A stretch of DNA of 6,616 nucleotides from an uncultured Butyricicoccus sp. (GTDB lineage Bacteria > Bacillota > Clostridia > Oscillospirales > Butyricicoccaceae). The notes under the pieces are model-generated. The model was not told the DNA's origin. It saw only the letters and a program-made list of their open reading frames with translations, and did not search any database. The stretch covers positions 1-6,616 of the forward strand of contig UQVU01000102.1 of NCBI GenBank assembly GCA_900544475.1. The letters are read 5' to 3'. Below, piece after piece: positions 1 through 5,462 of this stretch. Position 1 is the first letter of the stretch, and each line of letters begins with the position of its first letter. A program made the translations under genes and the position numbers.

Positions 1-69
1 GATGAAGCTGTCAATGCCAGAGAAAAGGGATTTTTTTGCCCGGAAACAGAGAGGAAAGAGGGAGAAACA

Positions 70-1479
70 GTGCTGACCTATCATCTTGAGCCGAGCAGCG
101 GCACGCCGCTCTATGAACAGCTCTACCGCGCGGTGCGCCGCGACATCATGGACGGGACCCTCGCGGGCGGCACGCGCCTGCCGAGCAAGCGGCAGCTCGC
201 TGCGAACCTCCGCATCAGCCAGATTACGGTCGAAACCGCCTACGGTCAGCTGGCCGCCGAGGGATACATCGTTTCCGCGCCGCGCCGCGGCTACTTCGTG
301 CAGGAGCAGATCGCGCCGCCGCCCGCCCCGCACACCGAAATTACGCACAAGCCTGTGGACAAACGCCAGAGAACCGAGCAGTTCGACTACGATTTCAAAA
401 CAAATATCGTGGATAACGGCTGCTTTCCGTTTTCGACCTGGGCGCAGCTTTCGAGGCGCGTGCTGAGCGAATACTCGGCGCGGCTGCTGGAGGCGACCGA
501 CCCGCGCGGCGCGCTTTCGCTGCGGCAGGAGATTGCGCATTACCTGCATGACTTCCGCGGCATCACGGTATCGCCCGAGAACATCGTGGTGGGCGCCGGT
601 CTGGAGTACCTCATCGGTTTGCTCATTCAGCTGCTCGGCCCGGGGCACGTGTACGCCGTGGAGAACCCCGGCTACCGCAAGCTCTACCAGATCGTCACGC
701 AGAACAGCGCCCCCATCCGGCCGATTCCGCTCGACAAGAGCGGTCTGCGTGCGGATGTGCTGAGCGAAAGCGACGCCTCGGTCGTCTATCTCACGCCCTC
801 GCACCATTTTCCGCTCGGCACGGTCATGCCGGTCGCGCGGCGGCTCGAACTGCTCCGCTGGGCGGCGGGGCGGCCCGGGCGCTACATCATCGAGGACGAC
901 TACGACAGTGAGTTCCGCTATGCCTCGCGCCCCATTCCGGCGCTGCGCGACCTCGACCGAGAGGGCCGCGTCATCTACGTCAACACGTTCTCGCGCAGCC
1001 TCGCGCCCGGTCTGCGAATCGGCTATCTCGTGCTGCCGGACGCGCTCATGATGCGCTACCGCGAGCGGTTTTCGCTCTATTCTGCGACCGTTTCCAGCTT
1101 CGACCAGCAGACGCTTGCCGCGTTCATGCAGTCGGGCGGCTTCGAGCGTCATATCAACCGCAGCCGTAAGGTCTATCAGGCGCGGCGCGATGCCCTGATG
1201 GCGGCGATAGAGCGTGAGTTTTCCGCGCTTCCGCACGAAATTTCGCGCTCGGAGGCGGGTTTGCACCTGCTGCTGCATATGCGCAACGGAATGCTTGAGC
1301 GGGAGCTTGTCGAGCGGGCGCGGATGGCAGGCGTGCGCGTTTACGCGCTCTCGTCGTACTACACGCCGCCCGTCCGGCCGCCGCGCGCGACGCTCGTTCT
1401 CGGCTACGCCGGCATGACCGAGCAGCAGATAGACGAGGCGGTGGCGAGACTCCGGCAGGCGTGGACGCAGCCTGTGTGA
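70..1479 (+). CDS. MocR/GabR-family transcriptional regulator (GntR-type wHTH + aminotransferase-like domain)
   Basis: A 469-residue protein with the MocR layout. Residues about 10-78 form a GntR winged helix (LPSKRQLAANLRIS, then TVETAYGQLAAEGYI), followed by a linker and a fold-type I aminotransferase-like domain from about 110 to the end. Recognisable cofactor-pocket motifs are ENPGY (198-202), TPSHHFPLG (242-250) and EDDYDSEFRY (275-284), where D276 and Y278 match the pyridine-binding pair. In the motif NTFSRSLAPGLRIGY the PLP-binding lysine is replaced by R309 (codon cgc, 994-996), so covalent PLP binding is doubtful. The GTG start is chosen because GAGGGAG (58-64) lies 5 bases upstream and MLTY is a usual family start; the frame stays open to the left edge. 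MocR proteins usually regulate genes of vitamin B6, GABA, taurine or amino acid metabolism, often divergently. The target here is unknown, and proximity to thi genes does not prove a link. Only 10 bases separate its stop from the next promoter, with no terminator. Confidence 0.93.
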   Translation: MLTYHLEPSSGTPLYEQLYRAVRRDIMDGTLAGGTRLPSKRQLAANLRISQITVETAYGQLAAEGYIVSAPRRGYFVQEQIAPPPAPHTEITHKPVDKRQRTEQFDYDFKTNIVDNGCFPFSTWAQLSRRVLSEYSARLLEATDPRGALSLRQEIAHYLHDFRGITVSPENIVVGAGLEYLIGLLIQLLGPGHVYAVENPGYRKLYQIVTQNSAPIRPIPLDKSGLRADVLSESDASVVYLTPSHHFPLGTVMPVARRLELLRWAAGRPGRYIIEDDYDSEFRYASRPIPALRDLDREGRVIYVNTFSRSLAPGLRIGYLVLPDALMMRYRERFSLYSATVSSFDQQTLAAFMQSGGFERHINRSRKVYQARRDALMAAIEREFSALPHEISRSEAGLHLLLHMRNGMLERELVERARMAGVRVYALSSYYTPPVRPPRATLVLGYAGMTEQQIDEAVARLRQAWTQPV

Positions 1480-1489
1480 AAAAAATTTC

Positions 1490-1518
1490 TTGACATTCCA
1501 GAAACTGCGCTCTATACT
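1490..1518 (+). promoter_or_regulatory. Sigma-A type promoter of the riboswitch-thiS transcript
   Basis: TTGACA (1490-1495) is a perfect -35 box. TATACT (1513-1518) is a near-perfect -10 box, and the spacer is exactly 17 bases. Transcription would start near 1525, a few bases before the TPP aptamer, which fits a dedicated promoter for the thiamine-regulated leader. Confidence 0.9.
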
Positions 1519-1525
1519 GGAAGAG

Positions 1526-1613
1526 CAAGCAAGGGTGCCGTGATGAACGGCTGAGAGGGCGAGAGCCTAACCTTTTGAACCTGTTGGTTAGTACCATCGT
1601 AGGGAAGCTGTCG
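1526..1613 (+). promoter_or_regulatory. TPP (THI-box) riboswitch aptamer
   Basis: The conserved THI-box blocks appear in order: GGGTGCC (1533-1539), GGCTGAGAG (1549-1557), GAACCTG (1577-1583) and CGTAGGGAAG (1598-1607). GCCGT/ACGGC (1537-1541/1547-1551) gives the P3-type hairpin. GGC-GAGA-GCC adds a small extra hairpin, TGGT/ACCA (1584-1587/1593-1596) fits the P4/P5 arm, and AGC (1528-1530) with GCT (1607-1609) can close a short P1. It binds thiamine pyrophosphate and is placed between a strong promoter and an intrinsic terminator, so ligand binding should stop transcription before thiS. Exact aptamer ends are approximate. Confidence 0.95.
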
Positions 1614-1628
1614 CATCAATCGAAATTC

Positions 1629-1670
1629 AATGCCCCGGTTTTACCGAAATGGTAGACCGGGGCATTTTGT
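1629..1670 (+). terminator. Riboswitch-controlled intrinsic terminator
   Basis: AATGCCCCGGT (1629-1639) pairs perfectly with ACCGGGGCATT (1656-1666). Most of the inner part also pairs (ACC with GGT), and the stem ends in a T-rich tract TTTTGT (1665-1670). It lies 16 bases after the aptamer and 45 bases before thiS, the usual place for a transcription-off expression platform. The competing antiterminator was not resolved; GCAT (1613-1616) can pair with ATGC (1630-1633) and may be part of it. Confidence 0.88.
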
Positions 1671-1714
1671 ATGCCGCGAAGCGACTTTGCGGCGAAAAGA
1701 AAGGAAGGATGAGC

Positions 1715-1909
1715 ATGAAAGTCAACGGAGAAGAACGCGCCGTTCCCGCGGAGGGAACCGTGCTGTCGCTGCTGCGCGAGCTGGGGCACGACCCGCAGCG
1801 TGTCGCGGTCGAGAAGAACGGCAGTATCGTGCCGAGGGCGGCGTTCGCTGAAGAAAAACTCGCAGACGCGGACCATCTGGAAGTTGTGTGCTTTGTGGGC
1901 GGCGGCTAA
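1715..1909 (+). CDS. thiS: ThiS sulfur carrier protein (thiamine biosynthesis)
   Basis: A 64-residue ubiquitin-like protein starting MKVNGEE and ending CFVGGG; the C-terminal Gly-Gly is the site adenylated by ThiF and then thiocarboxylated. ThiS-COSH donates the sulfur of the thiazole ring to ThiG. The length and the MKVNGE start match the family. Two in-frame ATGs exist, at 1709 and 1715. I choose 1715 because AAGGA (1705-1709) sits 5 bases upstream of it, while spacing to 1709 would be only 3 bases; starting at 1709 would add Met-Ser. It is the first gene behind the TPP riboswitch terminator, so it should be repressed by TPP. A 203-base spacer with hairpins separates it from thiF. Confidence 0.95.
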   Translation: MKVNGEERAVPAEGTVLSLLRELGHDPQRVAVEKNGSIVPRAAFAEEKLADADHLEVVCFVGGG

Positions 1910-1912
1910 GAC

Positions 1913-2085
1913 TGTCGCAAAGCTGACGCTTTGCCGACAATCTGTGTTTTGACTTCGCAAAACACGGACGGAGAAAAGTTCCTATGCAGAAACTTTTCTC
2001 TCTCTAGAGGTATAAAAACCGAGGTACACGCCCCCGGTTTTTATCAATCTGCTGCGCAGATTGTATTTTACTTGCGCTTCCGCGC
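1913..2085. repeat. Array of six consecutive hairpins in the thiS-thiF spacer
   Basis: No gene is seen here; instead, inverted repeats follow one another almost without gaps. (1) TGTCGCAAAGC 1913-1923 with GCTTTGCCGACA 1928-1939, one bulged base. (2) TCTGTGTTTTG 1941-1951 with CAAAACACGGA 1958-1968, one G-T pair. (3) GAGAAAAGTT 1971-1980 with AACTTTTCTC 1991-2000, perfect. (4) ATAAAAACCG 2012-2021 with CGGTTTTTAT 2035-2044, perfect and extendable. (5) CAATCTGC 2045-2052 with GCAGATTG 2056-2063, perfect. (6) GCGC 2074-2077 with GCGC 2082-2085. A small CTCTAGAG palindrome lies at 2002-2009. The stems differ in sequence, so this is not a tandem repeat of one unit. Confidence 0.85.
2012..2044. 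terminator. Terminator-like hairpin between thiS and thiF
   Basis: The fourth hairpin of the spacer array has an A5 tract on its 5' arm and a T5 tract on its 3' arm around a GC-rich core (ACCGAGG against CCCCGGT, one mismatch). This is the shape of a bidirectional intrinsic terminator. If active it would reduce thiF expression relative to thiS. The T tract is inside the stem, so its function is uncertain. Confidence 0.4.
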
Positions 2086-2112
2086 GGGAAACGGGAGGAC
2101 AGGAGAACCTAC

Positions 2113-2748
2113 ATGATTTTAACCAGAGAACAGCTGCATGATGCGCTTGTCGAACGGCACGGCGCGGAGATACAGAAAAAACTTGACGGCGCGACGGTCG
2201 GCATCGCCGGACTCGGCGGACTCGGCTCCAATCTTGCCGTGTTTCTCGCCCGTCTGGGCGTGGGGCACATGATTCTCGTCGATTTCGACGTTGTGGACAT
2301 CACCAACCTCAACCGCCAGCATTACACGATGAAGGATCTCGGCGTGCCGAAAACGCTCGCGCTCGTCGAGCAGCTCGAAGCCATCAACCCCTATCTGACC
2401 TACGAAACCTACACCGAGCGCGTCGTTCCGGCGAACGTCGAGCGGCTGTTTTCCGGCTGCGATGTGATCGTGGAGGCGTTCGACAAACCCGACCAGAAGG
2501 CGATGCTGATCGAAAACGTGCTGACAAAGCTCCCGGAAAAGCCGCTCGTTTCGGGCAGCGGCATGGCAGGCTACGGCTCGGCCAACCTCATCCGCACGCA
2601 GAAGCGCTTCGGCCATCTGTACCTGTGCGGCGATGGCACGAGCGACGTTGCGGACGGCCTCGGCCTGATGGCGCCGCGCGTGGCGGTCTGCTCCGCGCAC
2701 GAGGGCACCATGGTGCTGCGCCTGCTGATTGGCGAAACCGAACCGTAA
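2113..2748 (+). CDS. thiF: ThiF sulfur carrier protein adenylyltransferase (short, family-2-like)
   Basis: A 211-residue E1/MoeB-type enzyme that uses ATP to adenylate the ThiS C-terminus. Visible motifs are the nucleotide-binding loop GLGGLGSN (33-40), the acidic strand end VDFD (56-59), NLNRQ (65-69) with the conserved Arg/Gln, R14 in the N-terminal helix, and the late GLGLMAPRVAV segment. It is shorter than E. coli ThiF (about 250 residues) and has no CxxC pairs, so the structural zinc site of that type is missing; this matches the short ThiF type (TIGR02354-like) seen in anaerobes. The ATG is supported by AGGAG (2101-2105), 7 bases upstream. It follows thiS on the same strand, downstream of the TPP riboswitch. 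A MoeB-like or tRNA-modifying E1 is the alternative, but the thi context argues for ThiF. Confidence 0.93.
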   Translation: MILTREQLHDALVERHGAEIQKKLDGATVGIAGLGGLGSNLAVFLARLGVGHMILVDFDVVDITNLNRQHYTMKDLGVPKTLALVEQLEAINPYLTYETYTERVVPANVERLFSGCDVIVEAFDKPDQKAMLIENVLTKLPEKPLVSGSGMAGYGSANLIRTQKRFGHLYLCGDGTSDVADGLGLMAPRVAVCSAHEGTMVLRLLIGETEP

Positions 2749-2815
2749 CTGCCGCGGAACGGATAGTCCGGCGTTCCCTCGGACAGGCATTTCCTCTCCG
2801 GGTATCCCGCTGCGC

Positions 2816-2831
2816 TCACCGCTTTCCGGGC
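2816..2831 (+). repeat. 16-base direct repeat, copy 1
   Basis: TCACCGCTTTCCGGGC occurs here, downstream of thiF and next to the mscL terminator. It recurs exactly at 5423-5438 in the leader of the iron-sulfur reductase gene. Both copies are intergenic. Confidence 0.7.
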
Positions 2832-2858
2832 AAAACAAAGCCGCCTTTTCGGGCGGCT
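2831..2858 (-). terminator. Intrinsic terminator of mscL
   Basis: AGCCGCC (2839-2845) and GGCGGCT (2852-2858) form a perfect 7-bp stem with a 6-base loop. On the minus strand the stem is followed by TTTGTTTTG (2839-2831), a good U tract, just 13 bases past the mscL stop. On the plus strand the following bases are less U-rich, so termination of the convergent thiF transcript is possible but weaker. Confidence 0.85.
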
Positions 2859-2871
2859 ATATGTACGAAAT

Positions 2872-3300
2872 TTACTTTTCGTCCTTCGGAAGCTCGGAGG
2901 CGCAGTGTGCGCACTTAACGGCTTCGATCGGGATTTCGCTGCAGCAGAACGGGCACTTCTTCGTGGTCGGTGCGGCCGGTGCTTCCGGCTTCTTGCCGAT
3001 AGAGAGCAGCTTGTTGACGCCCTTGAGCAGGCAGAACAGCACGAACGCCATGATGAGGAAGTTGATAACGGACGTCAGGAATGCGCCGTAGCGGAGCTCG
3101 ATGCCGCCGAGGCTGAGCACAAAACCGCTCAGGTCCGTGCCGCCGGCAAGACCGAGGATCGGGTTGATGAGGTTTTCGGTCAGCGAGGTCACGATGGTCG
3201 TGAACGCGCCGCCGATGATGACACCGATCGCCATGTCCATTACGTTGCCGCGCAGCGCAAAGGCCTTGAACTCTTCGATAAACTTTTTCAATTTGTTCAC
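2872..3300 (-). CDS. mscL: MscL large-conductance mechanosensitive channel with C-terminal zinc ribbon
   Basis: A 142-residue inner-membrane channel that opens under membrane tension to release solutes during hypo-osmotic shock. The N-terminal helix (KKFIEEFKAFALRGN) leads into TM1 with the family signature VMDMAIGVIIGGAFT (20-34). A periplasmic loop follows, then TM2 (about 73-93) and a cytoplasmic tail. The tail ends in a zinc-ribbon-like knuckle, CPFC (116-119) and CAHC (130-133), instead of the plain helical bundle of E. coli MscL. The start is a GTG; no ATG lies in frame upstream before a stop. TTG at 3291 is an alternative start, with GGGGTGA (3304-3298) in a good SD position, giving 139 residues. 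It lies antisense between thiF and thiG, with no apparent functional relation to thiamine. Confidence 0.93.
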   Translation of the reverse strand: MNKLKKFIEEFKAFALRGNVMDMAIGVIIGGAFTTIVTSLTENLINPILGLAGGTDLSGFVLSLGGIELRYGAFLTSVINFLIMAFVLFCLLKGVNKLLSIGKKPEAPAAPTTKKCPFCCSEIPIEAVKCAHCASELPKDEK

Positions 3301-3309
3301 CCCATTTAC

Positions 3310-3315
3310 ATTATA
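3310..3315 (-). promoter_or_regulatory. Possible -10 box of mscL
   Basis: TATAAT, read on the minus strand, lies only 9 bases before the GTG start. No good -35 box is found at 16-18 bases. If used, it would give an almost leaderless mscL mRNA. Confidence 0.35.
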
Positions 3316-3331
3316 AACCTTAGTTTACACG

Positions 3332-3351
3332 CTTGACCGTGACGGGTCAAG
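3332..3351. repeat. Inverted repeat upstream of thiG in the mscL-thiG divergent gap
   Basis: CTTGACC (3332-3338) and GGTCAAG (3345-3351) form a perfect 7-bp hairpin ending 6 bases before the thiG Shine-Dalgarno (AAGGAGA, 3358-3364). In this 72-base divergent gap I see no convincing plus-strand promoter and no second TPP aptamer. The palindrome could be an operator for both genes or an mRNA leader stem; it has no U tract. Confidence 0.5.
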
Positions 3352-3372
3352 GCACAAAAGGAGATTTTTATT

Positions 3373-4137
3373 ATGACAGACAAGCTGATTCTCGGCGGAC
3401 ACGAATTTAACAGCCGCTTCATCCTCGGTTCGGGCAAATACTCGCTCGAACTCATCAACGCCGCCGTCAAGAACGCCGGTGCGGAGATCATCACGCTGGC
3501 GCTCCGCCGCGCCAATCAGGGCGGCACGGCAAATATTCTGGACTACATCCCGGAGGGCGTAACGCTCCTGCCGAACACCTCGGGCGCACGCACCGCAGAG
3601 GAGGCCGTCCGCATCGCCCGTCTGTCGCGCGAGTGCGGCTGCGGCGATTTCGTCAAAATCGAAATCATGCGCGATAGCAAGTACCTGCTCCCTGACAATC
3701 AGGAAACCATCCGCGCGACCGAAATTCTCGCGAAGGAAGGCTTTGTCGTCATGCCGTATATGTACCCCGACCTGTACGCGGCGCGTGACCTCGTGAATGC
3801 GGGCGCGGCCTGCGTCATGCCGCTCGCGGCCCCCATCGGCACGAACAAGGGCCTCGCAACGCGCGACTTCATCAAGATCCTCATCGACGAAATCGACCTG
3901 CCGGTTATCGTTGACGCAGGCATCGGCCGTCCGTCGCAGGCGTGCGAGGCGATGGAGATGGGCGCGGCGGCCATCATGGCGAACACCGCAATCGCGACCG
4001 CCGGCGACATCCCGGCGATGGCAGAGGCGTTCAAGCACGCCATCGAGGCGGGCCGCACGGCGTATCTCGCGGGTCTGGGCCGCGTGCGCGACACGGCTTC
4101 CGCCTCCTCGCCGCTGACCGGATTTCTTCAGGACTGA
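3373..4137 (+). CDS. thiG: ThiG thiazole synthase
   Basis: A 254-residue cytoplasmic TIM-barrel enzyme that forms the thiazole phosphate from 1-deoxy-D-xylulose 5-phosphate, dehydroglycine (from ThiH) and ThiS thiocarboxylate. Typical motifs in order are LGSGKY (18-23), [18 protein letters not shown] (65-82), FVKIEI (93-98) with K95 as the likely imine-forming lysine, [11 protein letters not shown] (150-160), [11 protein letters not shown] (180-190) and NTAIA (204-208). The length is normal for the family. The ATG is preceded by AAGGAGA with 8-base spacing. It is followed 23 bases later by thiH, so the two are clearly co-transcribed. It is separated from thiS-thiF by the oppositely oriented mscL, and no promoter is evident just upstream, so it may depend on read-through. 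Confidence 0.97.
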   Translation: MTDKLILGGHEFNSRFILGSGKYSLELINAAVKNAGAEIITLALRRANQGGTANILDYIPEGVTLLPNTSGARTAEEAVRIARLSRECGCGDFVKIEIMRDSKYLLPDNQETIRATEILAKEGFVVMPYMYPDLYAARDLVNAGAACVMPLAAPIGTNKGLATRDFIKILIDEIDLPVIVDAGIGRPSQACEAMEMGAAAIMANTAIATAGDIPAMAEAFKHAIEAGRTAYLAGLGRVRDTASASSPLTGFLQD

Positions 4138-4160
4138 GCAGGGCAGGAGGGATATTTGTC

Positions 4161-5351
4161 ATGGAAAACGAAAAAACCGAAATCATTTCCGCAAAATACA
4201 TCACCGCCGAGACCGACCACATGGCGTATCAGCCGGGCATGGACAACATCGGCTCGGAAATCCAGGACGAGGTCATTTCGCGCATGAACGCCTATGACGC
4301 GGACAGCTACACCGCGGCCGATGTGCTGCGTGCGCTGCGCAAGGAGGTTCTCGCGCCCGAGGATTTCGCGGCGCTGCTGTCGCCTGCCGCTCTGCCGTTT
4401 CTCGAGCAGATGGCGCAGCGGGCGCAGCTGGAAACGCGCAAGCACTTCGGCAACTCGGTGCAGATGTTCACGCCGCTCTATATCGCGAATTACTGTGAAA
4501 ACTACTGCATCTACTGCGGCTTCAACTGCCACAATAAAATCCGCCGTGCAAAGCTCGACATGGACGAGGTCGAGCAGGAGCTGAAAGCCATCGCGGACAC
4601 CGGATTGCAGGAAATCCTGCTGCTGACCGGCGAGAGCCGCACCATGTCGCCGGTTTCCTATATCGGCGAGGCGGTCAAGCTCGCGCGTAAATACTTCCGC
4701 GTCATCGGCATCGAAATCTATCCGCTGAACGTGGACGAGTACGCTTATCTGCACGAGTGCGGCGTGGATTACGTGACCGTCTTTCAGGAGACCTATGACG
4801 ACCAGAAGTACAAGACCCTGCATCTCGGCGGTCACAAGCGCATTTTCCCGTACCGCCTGAACGCGCAGGAACGCGCCATCATGGGCGGCATGCGCGGCGT
4901 CGGCTTTGCGGCGCTGCTCGGCCTGTCCGACTTCCGCCGCGATGCTTTTGCGACCGGAATGCACGCCTACCTGCTTCAGCGCAAGTATCCGCACGCGGAG
5001 ATCGCGTTCTCCTGCCCGCGTCTGCGCCCGATCATCAATAACGACAAAATCAACCCGAAGGACGTCCACGAGCCGCAGCTCCTTCAGGTCGTCTGCGCGT
5101 ACCGCATCTTCATGCCCTACGCCTCCATCACCATTTCGACCCGCGAGCGCGCCGGTTTCCGCGACAACATCATCGGCATCGCCGCAACCAAGATTTCGGC
5201 AGGTGTCGATGTCGGCATCGGCGGCCACTCCGGCGAGGAAAAGGGTGACGAGCAGTTCGAGATTTCGGACGGCCGCTCGGTGGACGAGGTGTATAACGCC
5301 ATCTGCGAGCACGGCCTCCAGCCGGTCATGGCGGATTATCTGTATGTCTGA
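4161..5351 (+). CDS. thiH: ThiH 2-iminoacetate synthase (radical SAM tyrosine lyase)
   Basis: A 396-residue radical SAM enzyme that cleaves L-tyrosine to 2-iminoacetate (dehydroglycine) and p-cresol, feeding ThiG. The cluster motif is C112-x3-C116-x2-C119 (YCENYCIYCGF). It is followed by ILLLTGE (152-158), GIEIYPL (183-189), the VFQETYD segment (207-213), YRLNAQERA (231-239) and the C-terminal ISTRERAGFRDN (325-336) typical of ThiH. The ATG at 4161 is chosen because AGGAGG (4145-4150) lies 10 bases upstream; the frame is open further upstream but runs into thiG. Use of ThiH rather than ThiO fits an anaerobe. A HydG-like enzyme is unlikely given the thiG neighbour. Confidence 0.97.
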   Translation: MENEKTEIISAKYITAETDHMAYQPGMDNIGSEIQDEVISRMNAYDADSYTAADVLRALRKEVLAPEDFAALLSPAALPFLEQMAQRAQLETRKHFGNSVQMFTPLYIANYCENYCIYCGFNCHNKIRRAKLDMDEVEQELKAIADTGLQEILLLTGESRTMSPVSYIGEAVKLARKYFRVIGIEIYPLNVDEYAYLHECGVDYVTVFQETYDDQKYKTLHLGGHKRIFPYRLNAQERAIMGGMRGVGFAALLGLSDFRRDAFATGMHAYLLQRKYPHAEIAFSCPRLRPIINNDKINPKDVHEPQLLQVVCAYRIFMPYASITISTRERAGFRDNIIGIAATKISAGVDVGIGGHSGEEKGDEQFEISDGRSVDEVYNAICEHGLQPVMADYLYV

Positions 5352-5372
5352 TATATGATTGCCTCTCGCAAT

Positions 5373-5402
5373 TTGTCGAAACCTCTGGTATAATAATATA
5401 AT
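5373..5402 (+). promoter_or_regulatory. Promoter of the siroheme/Fe-S protein gene
   Basis: TTGTCG (5373-5378) and TATAAT (5397-5402) are separated by 18 bases. A second -10 with an extended TG motif, TGGTATAAT (5386-5394), lies within the spacer. Either makes the downstream gene independent of the thiGH transcript. The -35 region falls inside the left arm of an 11-bp inverted repeat. Confidence 0.75.
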
Positions 5403-5422
5403 GAGGAAAATCAAGAGGATTT

Positions 5423-5438
5423 TCACCGCTTTCCGGGC
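5423..5438 (+). repeat. 16-base direct repeat, copy 2
   Basis: TCACCGCTTTCCGGGC, an exact copy of 2816-2831. Here it lies in the 5' leader of the reductase gene and overlaps the ACCGC/GCGGT stem. Confidence 0.7.
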
Positions 5439-5462
5439 GGTTTCGACAAGGAGGATATTTAC

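Larger units (their letters stand above)
5373..5449. promoter_or_regulatory. Inverted repeat spanning the promoter and leader of the reductase gene
   Basis: TTGTCGAAACC (5373-5383) is an exact inverted copy of GGTTTCGACAA (5439-5449). The left arm covers the -35 box and the right arm abuts the Shine-Dalgarno AAGGAGG (5448-5454). Between them lie a hairpin GAAAATC/GATTTTC (5406-5412/5418-5424) and ACCGC/GCGGT (5425-5429/5437-5441), which overlaps the right arm. Because the left arm is upstream of the predicted start of transcription, the outer pair is more likely a paired DNA operator than an RNA stem. The regulator is unknown. Confidence 0.55.

Noticed and set aside
2..76. Possible tail of an upstream gene overlapping the regulator start
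   Set aside because: A frame ending TGA at 74-76 is open to the left edge, but only about 24 codons are visible and nothing is recognisable.
1913..2085. Hairpin array considered as a CRISPR array
   Set aside because: The units differ in sequence and there is no constant repeat with spacers of regular length, nor any cas gene.
2119..2838. 239-codon minus-strand frame opposite thiF
   Set aside because: Antisense shadow of thiF with no recognisable motif or start signal.
3332..3351. Hairpin before thiG considered as a second riboswitch or terminator
   Set aside because: The THI-box conserved blocks are absent, there is no U tract, and the leader is too short for a TPP aptamer.
3942..4160. Upstream extension of the thiH frame into the end of thiG
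   Set aside because: The extension overlaps conserved thiG coding sequence and reads as Arg/Gly-rich nonsense; the ATG at 4161 has a good ribosome binding site and a ThiH-like N-terminus.
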